DNA of 64,000 nucleotides from Pontibacter lucknowensis. Its GTDB lineage: Bacteria > Bacteroidota > Bacteroidia > Cytophagales > Hymenobacteraceae. The notes below the pieces were generated by a model. That model was not told the origin of the DNA, ran no database searches, and was given only the letters and a program-made list of their open reading frames with translations. Position numbers and translations under genes: made by a program. The stretch lies in assembly GCF_900156415.1 (NCBI RefSeq), contig NZ_FTNM01000006.1, forward strand, positions 62,001 through 126,000, read 5' to 3'. Positions 1 to 7,195 of this stretch are shown here, piece by piece. Within the stretch, counting starts at the first letter, position 1. Each line of letters begins with the position of its first letter.

Positions 1-1
1 G

Positions 2-286
2 CCCTCGCTTAATCAGGTTGAGTCTATAAAGCGATTTACTGAAAGTATTGAATGCATAGAGCAAGCTATTTATAAATACATCCACGATTGCTTTGAAGGT
101 ACAAAGTGGCAAAGGACAGAAGAAGACTTGAAAAAGATGTATTTTCTCTCGGCTATAACCCTCAAAAGTGATAATGCTGACATATGGGTTACACTTGAGC
201 CACAGATAGATGTCCCCACAATTTTTAACTATCTTCCTCGACTCACCTTGAGAAACAATGAAATAGTGTGGAGTAACCTAAAATAA
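2..286 (+). CDS. Unknown protein, C-terminal fragment cut by the window edge
   Basis: An open frame runs from the first bases to TAA at 284-286 with no start codon in view, so the gene begins before the window. About 94 residues are visible. They are hydrophilic, rich in Asp, Glu and Lys, contain the phrase ITLKSDNADIWVTLEPQID near the middle and end in EIVWSNLK. No signal peptide, membrane segment or catalytic motif is seen and I do not recognise the family. Base composition is more AT-rich than the core genes further in, and an attC-like palindrome follows directly, which suggests an acquired, cassette-like gene. A small immunity-type protein is possible but is only a guess. Confidence 0.6.
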   Translation, partial: PSLNQVESIKRFTESIECIEQAIYKYIHDCFEGTKWQRTEEDLKKMYFLSAITLKSDNADIWVTLEPQIDVPTIFNYLPRLTLRNNEIVWSNLK

Positions 287-290
287 ATAC

Positions 291-362
291 GTAGCCCAAC
301 ACGGCACAGGCTCCACACTCGGCTGTGCCTCGTTCGCAGCCTGTCCTAATCCGTTATCTGTA
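291..362. repeat. attC-like palindromic element after the truncated gene
   Basis: The 70 bases after the stop codon are strongly self-complementary. ACAGGCT (305-311) can pair with AGCCTGT just before position 346, flanked by ACGG and CCGT. Alternatively GGCACAG pairs with CTGTGCC within the first half. The left end, GCCCAAC at 293-299, fits the integron R'' box RYYYAAC. The right end, around GTTATCT, fits GTTRRRY at only five of seven positions. The layout (short AT-rich gene, then a folded 60-70 base element) resembles gene cassettes without a nearby integrase. A generic Bacteroidota palindromic repeat or a terminator is the alternative. Confidence 0.4.
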
Positions 363-444
363 TTAAAAATTGCACCCCATCCCATAAAGTCAACCGTGAT
401 CTTGATCTGGAAAGCAGGAAATTAGAATAACAGCACACATACTT

Positions 445-660
445 TTACATAATGTCCGGAGCACATAAAGTGACAAATTCTGATTCGTTTATCTCTGTTT
501 GAGTAGTCGTGTTTTCTTCACTTTCGTTCGATCTAAATGTATTGCTACATTGACCGAGCACCACCCAAATAATTACAAAAATTAGAATTGTACTGAAGCA
601 TCCTCCACCTAGTTTTTTAGCACCATAGCCAGCAATCAATCCTCTGAATAATTTATTCAT
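445..660 (-). CDS. Small single-pass membrane protein
   Basis: This 71-residue protein begins MNKLFRGLIAGYGAKKLGGG, followed by one clear hydrophobic helix (about residues 22-37, STILIFVIIWVVLG) and then a polar Ser/Glu/Thr-rich tail. The basic N-terminus before the helix predicts the N-end inside and the acidic tail outside. The Gly-rich AKKLGGGCF stretch before the helix is a pattern I associate with short conserved Bacteroidota proteins of unknown role. ATG start, isolated gene, opposite strand to its neighbours. No function can be assigned; the ordered basic-hydrophobic-polar layout is the main reason to believe it is coding. Confidence 0.6.
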   Translation of the reverse strand: MNKLFRGLIAGYGAKKLGGGCFSTILIFVIIWVVLGQCSNTFRSNESEENTTTQTEINESEFVTLCAPDIM

Positions 661-787
661 AGTAGTATTTTTATGTTTCTCGTAAGAAACGATATTTGGA
701 ATATGAAGTTTTGTTTGCTTGCCTAAACGTACCTATAAAGTTATTTGCATAAGGTTATATGGCAGGCTTGCTGCTTTATACTAGTCT

Positions 788-793
788 AAAGGA
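788..793 (+). promoter_or_regulatory. Shine-Dalgarno-like AAGGAG that decides a GTG start
   Basis: AAGGAG lies eight bases before GTG at 802. The nearby ATG at 809 is out of frame, so GTG is the start that fits both spacing and reading frame. Strong SD sequences are rare elsewhere in this window. Confidence 0.45.
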
Positions 794-801
794 GTAATAA
801 G

Positions 802-1098
802 GTGGAGTATGGGAGAAGACTTATATGGACTTTCTACAGAAGCTTTGTGCTGGCTTCGATTGTGATTACCATTTGCTGTATCAAACTACTCTGGGATTAC
901 GATTTCATGATATTCGGCATTCTGTTTTGGTTTAAAGTGGCCACCCTTGGTATTGTATTTTACTTTATTAATAGCAATAAAAGCAACCATTATTATCAAA
1001 ACCTGGGCGTGTCAAGGACTGTGCTCTGGGCAGCTACCTTGAGCTTTGACCTTTTCCTGTTTATATTTCTCACCGTTCTTGCCTTCAAAATCAGATGA
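802..1098 (+). CDS. Membrane protein, probable partner of the following ABC ATPase
   Basis: A 98-residue protein with three or four hydrophobic segments (about residues 14-30, 34-56 and 75-96) separated by a short polar loop NSNKSNHYYQNLGVSR. It starts with GTG at 802 after a good AAGGAG. Its stop codon overlaps the ATG of the downstream ATPase (ATGA at 1095-1098), an arrangement typical of translational coupling between subunits. It is too short to be a full ABC permease on its own, so it may be one part of a larger exporter or a half-size subunit. The family is not named here; the function as transporter component is inferred from the overlap alone. Confidence 0.6.
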   Translation: MEYGRRLIWTFYRSFVLASIVITICCIKLLWDYDFMIFGILFWFKVATLGIVFYFINSNKSNHYYQNLGVSRTVLWAATLSFDLFLFIFLTVLAFKIR

Positions 1099-1748
1099 CC
1101 CACAAACTGGAAGCAGACAGTATTCAATTGGAGTATGATGGAAGAAGGATACTTTCCGACGTCTATGTAAAATGCGAAACAGGGGGAATAACTGGTCTGC
1201 TTGGTAGGAACGGACAAGGTAAATCCTGCCTGATGAAAATCATATACGATATTCTAAAGTGTGACAAGTCCGTCAGGTTCGATAATAAGATTCAGTTTGA
1301 AGCTTTCAAGCGCCCCGACTTACTTCTTTACCTTCCTCAGTTCAACTTTATACCACCACATATTAGTTTGAAAAGGATATTCAGTGACTTTGAAATGGAC
1401 TACGCATCATTTGCGCATTGATTTCCGGAATTTATGATAAAGTATAAGTCTTCTATCGGTAATCTATCTGGTGGTGAGCGTAGGTTAGTTGAAATTTACT
1501 CAGTTGTGAAATCGGTGTCTCAGTTTGCCATGCTTGATGAGCCATTCATGCATCTGAATCCGATACAGATTGATAAGGTAAAAGACTTTCTTGTTGAGGA
1601 AAAGCAAAACAAAGTGCTCATCATAACAGACCACATGTTCAGGCATGCCTTAGATATTTGTGATACTTTATACCTGCTAACAAATGGTAAGACTCACCTG
1701 GTAAGTACACCTGAAGAAATAGAGGAACTTGGTTATGCAAGGGTATAA
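1095..1748 (+). pseudogene. ABC transporter ATP-binding protein interrupted by an in-frame TGA
   Basis: Read through one stop codon, this is a compact 217-residue ABC ATPase. Walker A is GRNGQGKS (residues 37-44), a Q-loop candidate is LPQFNF, the signature is LSGGERR, Walker B is FAMLDEP and the H-loop is ITDH. The TGA at 1419-1421 lies between the Q-loop and signature and both halves are in the same frame, so this is a nonsense change, not a frameshift. The first half (108 residues) has Walker A only; the second (from ATG 1434) has signature, Walker B and H-loop. One base change from a sense codon such as CGA would restore the gene. Either a recent pseudogene, a sequencing error, or a split protein made from two starts. 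Coupled to the membrane protein upstream. Confidence 0.7.
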
Positions 1749-1838
1749 TGCATGGTGAAAATCTGGAGCATACTTAGCTAAGCCTTAGTTAAGCACGTTG
1801 TCAGAATCTAAAACAGTAAAGCAAAACTCGTCAATGAC

Positions 1839-2429
1839 ATGGAAAACGAAAAGGCATTTGTAAGGCATTTTTTCCAGGCAGGGGTTCCCCAACCTGAGAA
1901 ACTGGACATCATCGCCCAGCACTTTCACGAGAAGCTGATTGACAAACACGACCACCTCCTGAGCGAAGGAAAAATCAGTCAGGAATACTTGCTGCTCGAA
2001 AGTGGTTTTATGCGTGCTTATTCGCTCGATACAGAAGGCGACGAAGTAACCACCGCCTTCTATGGGGCGGGGCAACCTGTATTTGATGTGGCTTCCTTTT
2101 TTATGCACACGCCTGCCAAAGAGAGTATTCAGGCCCTGGCCCCCTGTAGTGGCTGGGTCATTTCTTTTGATGATCTGAACAAGCTCTTTCATAGCATACC
2201 TGAGTTCAGAGAAGTTGGCAGAGGGATATTAGTAAAAGGATACGCCTCTCTCAAACTGCGCATGCAATCCATGATTACAGAGACGGCCGAAACACGCTAT
2301 GCCATGCTGCTGCATTCGAACCCCGAAATATTCAGGCAGGCACCTCTCAAACACATCGCCTCTTACCTGGGCATCACCGACAGCTCGCTTAGCCGTATCC
2401 GGCGGGACATCAGTAGACAACACAAGTAA
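1839..2429 (+). CDS. Crp/Fnr-family transcriptional regulator
   Basis: A 196-residue protein with the usual two parts: an N-terminal cyclic-nucleotide-binding-like beta roll (about residues 20-120, with the LLSEGKISQEYLLLESGFMRAY core) and a C-terminal winged helix (about 165-192, LKHIASYLGITDSSLSRIRR) that would bind DNA. The short length and lack of a clear RxA(S/T) cAMP-binding motif match the Bacteroidota Crp/Fnr group whose ligand is usually unknown. There are no Fnr-type N-terminal cysteines. It is followed 98 bases later by a seven-helix membrane protein on the same strand, a likely target or partner. Confidence 0.85.
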   Translation: MENEKAFVRHFFQAGVPQPEKLDIIAQHFHEKLIDKHDHLLSEGKISQEYLLLESGFMRAYSLDTEGDEVTTAFYGAGQPVFDVASFFMHTPAKESIQALAPCSGWVISFDDLNKLFHSIPEFREVGRGILVKGYASLKLRMQSMITETAETRYAMLLHSNPEIFRQAPLKHIASYLGITDSSLSRIRRDISRQHK

Positions 2430-2527
2430 AATTTTTTACAGTCTGCTCTACTTCTTGCCAAATGGCAAGTGTATTGGCGCGCCAGTGTGTTTACTTTGAA
2501 TCGTAATTCATTAAACGCAATGGCATT

Positions 2528-3247
2528 ATGGAAACATTACCGCTTTACATTTATGGCACCTTTGTACCCACGGTACTTGCTGCCGCTTACATTTTTTCGA
2601 AAGCCTCCCATACCCGCTGGCTCTTTTATGTCTTCCTTGGTTGGATGGCACTGACAGCTGCATTGGCCTGGGGTGGTTTCTTTACGGTGACAGACACCTT
2701 GCCGCCCCGCTTTCTGGTAGCCGTGTTGCCCCCGCTCCTGGGTCTTATTGCAGCTTTTTGTTCTCCTAAGGGAAGGGCCTGGCTCGATACTTTCGATCTG
2801 AAAACCCTTACGCTCCTGCAGGTCATGCGCATACCTGTTGAACTGGTACTGTTCTGGCTCTTCCTACACCAACTCACGCCCGAACTCATGACCTTCCAGG
2901 GAAGGAACCTGGATATTGTATCCGGTATTACGGCCCCGTTGGTATACTATCTGGCATTCGTGCGAAACAAGTGGCGCCCCGAACTGCTAATAGGCTGGAA
3001 TATAGTCGCACTTGGCCTGCTGATCTTCACGGTAAGCAATGGTGTGCTCTCCGCCCCCTCCCCATTTCAGCAGTTTGCCTTTGAGCAACCCAATGTGGCC
3101 GTACTACTCTTTCCTTTTATCTGGCTGCCTGCTGTAGTAGTGCCCATCGCTTATTCCGCCCATATTATCTCCATCAGACAGCTGTGGAAGGCATATAGGA
3201 GGAATAGGAAATTTATATATAATTTAGGGTCAGTTAAGCAGATTTAA
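2528..3247 (+). CDS. Seven-helix integral membrane protein of unknown function
   Basis: 239 residues with about seven hydrophobic helices (starting near residues 6, 37, 62, 98, 137, 155 and 187), a conserved-looking motif LLQVMRIPVELVLFWLF near residue 95 and a basic C-terminal tail (WKAYRRNRKF) that should be cytoplasmic. No transporter signature or metal-binding motif is obvious. ATG start; no SD. It lies just downstream of the Crp/Fnr gene and 10 bases before the DUF1801 gene, so the three could be one transcription unit. Function unknown; proteins of this look are often found beside small Crp/Fnr regulators in Bacteroidota (recollection, not checked). Confidence 0.75.
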   Translation: METLPLYIYGTFVPTVLAAAYIFSKASHTRWLFYVFLGWMALTAALAWGGFFTVTDTLPPRFLVAVLPPLLGLIAAFCSPKGRAWLDTFDLKTLTLLQVMRIPVELVLFWLFLHQLTPELMTFQGRNLDIVSGITAPLVYYLAFVRNKWRPELLIGWNIVALGLLIFTVSNGVLSAPSPFQQFAFEQPNVAVLLFPFIWLPAVVVPIAYSAHIISIRQLWKAYRRNRKFIYNLGSVKQI

Positions 3248-3257
3248 AAACCACTAC

Positions 3258-3587
3258 ATGCACCCACAAGTAAACGACTACATCAACACATCCGAAAAAC
3301 ACAAGGAAACCCTTGAGGCTCTACGCCAACTGGTTCACGACACCGTACCTGGCGTAGCAGAGGAGTTTAAGTGGAGCCGCCCTGTTTTCCGCTCCGACAA
3401 AGACTTTGCTTACCTTAAAACTGCCAAAGCCTATGTCACACTCGGCTTTTTCCAGTTCAGTAAACTCAAGGACCCAAACGGCTTGCTGGAAGGAACCGGC
3501 AAAGACATGCGCCACATCAAGATCAAAAGTGTGCAGGATATCGATCGCGAACTGCTGAGGGAGTGGTTTAAAGCCGCAGCGGTATAG
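3258..3587 (+). CDS. DUF1801 (YdhG-like) domain protein
   Basis: A 109-residue cytoplasmic protein with the DUF1801 pattern: an N-terminal helix around ETLEALRQLVHDTVPGVAEEFKWSRPVF, then FAYLKTAKAYVTLGFF and a C-terminal helix after RHIKIKSVQDID. The family adopts a small alpha/beta fold of unknown biochemical role; some members are seen near iron-sulphur or stress genes. It starts 10 bases after the membrane protein ends and is followed 30 bases later by the acetyltransferase, all on the same strand. No catalytic residues can be named. Confidence 0.8.
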   Translation: MHPQVNDYINTSEKHKETLEALRQLVHDTVPGVAEEFKWSRPVFRSDKDFAYLKTAKAYVTLGFFQFSKLKDPNGLLEGTGKDMRHIKIKSVQDIDRELLREWFKAAAV

Positions 3588-3617
3588 CCAAACCAGACCG
3601 CTCACGTATACCCGCCT

Positions 3618-4181
3618 ATGAAAACCGAGAAAGAGAAAATGCTGGCGGGAGAATTGTACGACCCGCTGGACAAGCAGATATCGGACGAGCGCCTGCAGGC
3701 GCGGCTGCTCCTGAAAGAACTCAACGACAGCCGGGAAGACCAGGCAGAAGAACGCAGCCGCCTCCTGAAAGCCCTCATCCCACATACTGGTGATGGGCTT
3801 TGGGTACAGCCTCCCTTTTACTGCGACTACGGCTACAACATGATCGTGGGCGAACGAGTGTTTTTCAACTTCAACTGTGTGGTGCTCGATGTGGCAGAGG
3901 TGCGCATTGGAAGTCGCACCCTGTTCGGCCCCAATGTGCAGGTATACACGGCCACTCACCCGATGGACTATCGGGAACGTGCTTCCGGGCTGGAGTTCGC
4001 CAAATCTATCTCGATCGGAGAAGACGTCTGGATAGGCGGTAGTGCTGTGATCTGCCCTGGCGTGACGATCGGGGATCGCAGCGTAATCGGGGCAGGCAGT
4101 GTGGTGACCAAAGACATACCTGCTGATGTGTTTGCGGCGGGCAATCCCTGCCGGGTGATACGGCAGCTGAATGATAATTAG
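3618..4181 (+). CDS. Sugar O-acetyltransferase (maltose/galactoside acetyltransferase family)
   Basis: 187 residues with the Maa/LacA/NodL layout: an N-terminal helical Mac domain (KEKMLAGELYDPLDKQ..., residues 5-55) and a left-handed beta helix of hexapeptide repeats (about 70-180). The catalytic histidine of the family is expected at His114 in ATHPMDYRER. The enzyme would transfer acetyl from acetyl-CoA to a sugar hydroxyl; the true acceptor is unknown, and maltose or lactose activity in this family is often incidental. Cytoplasmic, no signal peptide. Last gene of the plus-strand run, ending before a shared terminator. Confidence 0.85.
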   Translation: MKTEKEKMLAGELYDPLDKQISDERLQARLLLKELNDSREDQAEERSRLLKALIPHTGDGLWVQPPFYCDYGYNMIVGERVFFNFNCVVLDVAEVRIGSRTLFGPNVQVYTATHPMDYRERASGLEFAKSISIGEDVWIGGSAVICPGVTIGDRSVIGAGSVVTKDIPADVFAAGNPCRVIRQLNDN

Positions 4182-4215
4182 AATGACCAAGCAGGTATAG
4201 CTTCTCTACAATCAC

Positions 4216-4247
4216 AAAGGGCCTCTCCGTTTCCGAAGAGGCCCTTT
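4216..4247. terminator. Bidirectional terminator between convergent genes
   Basis: AAAGGGCCTCT (4216-4226) pairs perfectly with AGAGGCCCTTT (4237-4247) around a 10-base loop. It lies between the plus-strand acetyltransferase and the minus-strand pyruvate dehydrogenase E2 gene and can serve both. Confidence 0.8.
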
Positions 4248-4268
4248 GCTTTGTCTATTTAAAATTAC

Positions 4269-5978
4269 TTATACCAGTATTCTCACCGGGTTCTCAAGCA
4301 GGTTCTTGAAGGTCTGCAGGAAGGCAGAACCAACGGCGCCGTCTACTACACGGTGATCACAGCTAAGCGTTACTTTCATCACGTTACCGATTCTGATCTG
4401 GCCGTCGCGCACAACCGGAGTCTGCTTGATACCACCCACAGCCATGATGCAGGCATCCGGCGGGTTAATGATGGCAGTAAACTCTTCGATGCCGAACATA
4501 CCCAGGTTAGAGATCGTGAACGTATTGCCTTCCCAGTCAGATGGCTGCAGCTTCTTGCTCTTTGCCTTGCCGCCCAGGTCCTTCACTTCAGCAGCGATGG
4601 TTGAAAGCGACTTGTAGTCGGCGTTGCGTACCACTGGTACCAGCAGGCCTTCTTCTACCGCCACAGCTACACCGATGTTGATGTGCTTGTTATAGCGGAT
4701 CTTGTCGCCCAGCCACGAGGAGTTCACGGCAGGGTGCTGACGAAGCGCCGCAGCGGCCGCCTTGATCACCAGGTCGTTGAACGATACTTTTACCGGAGAC
4801 ACTTCATTGATCGACACACGGGCCTCCATGGCCTTGTCCATGTCGATTTCCATGGTCAGGTAGAAGTGCGGTGCAGAGAACTTGCTTTCAGCCAGACGAC
4901 GGGCAATCACTTTGCGCATCTGCGACACGTTCACTTCTTCGTATGAATCGGCCGGAGCGCCAGGTATAGCCTGTGCAGCTGGAGCAGCAGCAGGAGCCTT
5001 GGCAGCCTCTTTCTGCGGAGCAGCTTCAGATGGCTTGAAGTTCTCCACGTCGCGCAGCACAATACGGCCACCTTCGCCTGATCCTTTGATCTGGCTGAGG
5101 TTAAAGCCTTTCTCTTTGGCTACTTTCTTGGCAAGCGGAGAAGCCTTGATACGGCCGTTTCCTTCAGCGGCTACTTGTTCTGTCTCACCGGCAGGTACTT
5201 TCGTATCCTGTACTTTATCTTCAGTAGTCTCTTCAGTGCGGGCTTCTATGTTTTCGTCAGACTTGGCATTCTCTTCGCGTGAGCGTTCTTCTACGCCACC
5301 TTCTGCATCGAGCAGGGCCTGGTAGTCAGCACCTTTCTCACCAATGATCGCGATAACCGCATCGATCGCAACGGAGTCACCTTCGTTCACACCTGTGTAA
5401 AGCAGCGTGCCGTCTTCGTAAGACTCCAGCTCCATGGTTGCCTTGTCGGTTTCCACTTCAGCCAGTACATCGCCTGCACTCACTTTGTCGCCTACTTTCT
5501 TCAGCCATGATACCAGCACACCTTCTGTCATGGTATCGCTCATCTTCGGCATACGGATCACGTTTGCCTTGATGTTGGACGTATCCACGGAGGTTTTAGC
5601 GGTAGGAGTATCAGCTTTGGCAGGAGCGGCCTCTTTCTTTTCTTCTTTCTTCTCGGCCTTCGGCTCTTCTTTAGGCTCATCCTTCGCTGCTGGCTTCTCC
5701 CCGTTTCCGGCTCCGCTCAGCAGGTCAGAGATATCCTCGCCTTCTTTGCCGATGATCGCTATTACAGCATCAACAGGTACAGAATCGCCCTTCTGCGGAC
5801 CAATGTGCAACAGGGTTCCATCTTCGTAGGACTCCAGCTCCATGGTCGCCTTATCGGTTTCCACTTCGGCCAGTATATCGCCGGCGCTTACCTTGTCACC
5901 TACTTTCTTAAGCCAAGATGCAATCACCCCCTCCGTCATCGTGTCGCTCATCTTAGGCATTCGTATCACTTCAGCCAT
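4269..5978 (-). CDS. pdhC: Pyruvate dehydrogenase E2, dihydrolipoyl acetyltransferase
   Basis: 569 residues. Two N-terminal lipoyl domains (about 4-79 and 140-215) each carry the lipoylated lysine in VETDKATMELES (Lys43 and Lys179). Ala/Pro/Lys/Glu-rich linkers separate them from a peripheral-subunit-binding domain (about 275-312) and the catalytic core (345-569) with the active-site motif DHRVVDG (His542, Asp546). It moves acetyl groups from E1 to CoA, giving acetyl-CoA for the TCA cycle, and forms the core of the complex. The two lipoyl domains are unusually alike. Monocistronic here; E1 and E3 genes are not in the window. The core could in principle serve another 2-oxoacid complex, but MSDTMTEG-type lipoyl domains favour pyruvate. 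Confidence 0.93.
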   Translation of the reverse strand: MAEVIRMPKMSDTMTEGVIASWLKKVGDKVSAGDILAEVETDKATMELESYEDGTLLHIGPQKGDSVPVDAVIAIIGKEGEDISDLLSGAGNGEKPAAKDEPKEEPKAEKKEEKKEAAPAKADTPTAKTSVDTSNIKANVIRMPKMSDTMTEGVLVSWLKKVGDKVSAGDVLAEVETDKATMELESYEDGTLLYTGVNEGDSVAIDAVIAIIGEKGADYQALLDAEGGVEERSREENAKSDENIEARTEETTEDKVQDTKVPAGETEQVAAEGNGRIKASPLAKKVAKEKGFNLSQIKGSGEGGRIVLRDVENFKPSEAAPQKEAAKAPAAAPAAQAIPGAPADSYEEVNVSQMRKVIARRLAESKFSAPHFYLTMEIDMDKAMEARVSINEVSPVKVSFNDLVIKAAAAALRQHPAVNSSWLGDKIRYNKHINIGVAVAVEEGLLVPVVRNADYKSLSTIAAEVKDLGGKAKSKKLQPSDWEGNTFTISNLGMFGIEEFTAIINPPDACIMAVGGIKQTPVVRDGQIRIGNVMKVTLSCDHRVVDGAVGSAFLQTFKNLLENPVRILV

Positions 5979-6087
5979 AATTTATCGTCTTGTTTGTTCG
6001 CCTATTTCGTCTAATCAATAAGTCCCAAAATTAGACCTAAAAATATTTTATTCAAACTATACTCTCTAATTTGTTCAGGACCTGAAA

Positions 6088-6714
6088 TTATACCTGCACA
6101 TCCTGCAAATGGGCCACGTCACAGTACTTCTTCACAGTGAACATACTACCTGTGAAGTCGAGCTGGTAGAGGCACAGGTTCTGGTGCTCGAACTGGTCCA
6201 TGCAGCGCAGCGGGAAGCGCAGCAGCTGACTCAGCAAAATGCGCATGGCCCGGCCATGCATGCAGATCAGCACGTTTTCTTCTGCCGGCCTGCTCAGGAT
6301 CAGGTCCACCACAGGCTTCTGCCGGGCGGCCACCAGGTCGGGGCTCTCCCCTCCTTCTATGCACAGACCGGTTTCGCCTTCGGTCCAGGTCTGCAGCATG
6401 CGGTGGTAGTAAGCATCCTCCTCCGGGGTGATGCGTGTGCCTTCACGGGTGCCCCAGTTGATCTCATTCAGCCCGGCATGGCGCTCGTGCGGTATTCCCT
6501 TATCTATAAAGCCCTGCACCGACTGCACGGCACGCTGCAGGGTGGAGGTGTATACCTTATCGAACGGAATGTGCTGGTATTTTTCAAAAAACGCGGCTGC
6601 CTGTCTGCGGCCCAGCTCGTTGAGCGACGCATCCACGCCGCTGCCTTGTACAATGCCTTGCAGGTTAAAATCGGTCTGCCCGTGGCGGATCAGGTATATT
6701 TTCTTAATACTCAA
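6088..6714 (-). CDS. Histidine phosphatase family protein (phosphoglycerate-mutase-like)
   Basis: 208 residues with the branch-1 histidine phosphatase signature LIRHGQTDFN at the start (Arg10, nucleophile His11), a second-shell acid Glu84 in LNEINWG and the second catalytic His153 in CMHGRAMR. Such proteins dephosphorylate small metabolites or phosphoproteins through a phosphohistidine intermediate. Substrate cannot be read from the sequence; cofactor-dependent phosphoglycerate mutase is unlikely because the protein is short and lacks the longer inserts. Cobalamin-pathway phosphatase or a general broad-specificity enzyme are possible. Divergent from the menaquinone cluster with only 66 bases between. 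Confidence 0.85.
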   Translation of the reverse strand: MSIKKIYLIRHGQTDFNLQGIVQGSGVDASLNELGRRQAAAFFEKYQHIPFDKVYTSTLQRAVQSVQGFIDKGIPHERHAGLNEINWGTREGTRITPEEDAYYHRMLQTWTEGETGLCIEGGESPDLVAARQKPVVDLILSRPAEENVLICMHGRAMRILLSQLLRFPLRCMDQFEHQNLCLYQLDFTGSMFTVKKYCDVAHLQDVQV

Positions 6715-6722
6715 AATTGACT

Positions 6723-6730
6723 TACTTTTG
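6723..6730 (+). promoter_or_regulatory. Bacteroidota -7 box TACTTTTG before the menaquinone cluster
   Basis: TACTTTTG fits the TAnnTTTG consensus and lies 50 bases before the menI-like start codon. No good TTTG -33 box is seen at the expected distance, so this rests on the -7 match and position only. Confidence 0.4.
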
Positions 6731-6780
6731 CCTCTTTACAGATACGAGAATGCGAAGTTAGCATTCAAAGCCTATACAAA

Positions 6781-7191
6781 ATGGATTCTACGTTAGAAAA
6801 GCTGCAAGAGTGGAGTAAAAACACGATGGTGGAGCACCTCGGCATCGAATTAACCTCTTATAAGGATGGGGTTCTGATCGCAAAGATGCCTGTTGACAAG
6901 CGCACTCACCAGCCGATGGGTCTGTTGCACGGCGGCGCTTCTGTGGCTTTGGCCGAAACGCTGGGCAGCATCGGGGCCGCACTTACAGTGGATCTTAGCC
7001 AGAAAGCCTGCGTGGGACTGGAGATAAATGCCAACCACATCCGCAGCGTGCGCGAAGGGTGGGTATACGGTGAGGCCAAAGCCTTGCACCAGGGCCGCAG
7101 CACACAGGTATGGGAAATCAGAATCACCTCTGAAGCTGGCGATCTGGTATGCCTTAGCCGCATGACCCTAGCCATAATCGATAAGAAATAA
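6781..7191 (+). CDS. menI: Hotdog-fold thioesterase, probable DHNA-CoA thioesterase
   Basis: 136 residues with the PaaI/YdiI-type hotdog motif GLLHGGASVALAETLGS: His50-Gly-Gly and the catalytic acid Glu59. The family hydrolyses acyl-CoA thioesters. Placed 4 bases before an isochorismate synthase and in line with menD, it most likely releases 1,4-dihydroxy-2-naphthoate from DHNA-CoA in menaquinone synthesis. Cytoplasmic. The MenI assignment rests on gene context; sequence alone only supports an aromatic acyl-CoA thioesterase. Confidence 0.8.
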   Translation: MDSTLEKLQEWSKNTMVEHLGIELTSYKDGVLIAKMPVDKRTHQPMGLLHGGASVALAETLGSIGAALTVDLSQKACVGLEINANHIRSVREGWVYGEAKALHQGRSTQVWEIRITSEAGDLVCLSRMTLAIIDKK

Positions 7192-7195
7192 AAAG

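Noticed and set aside
3321..4190. Minus-strand open frame of about 289 codons opposite DUF1801 and the acetyltransferase
   Set aside because: Overlaps two well-supported genes on the other strand and shows no protein-like features.
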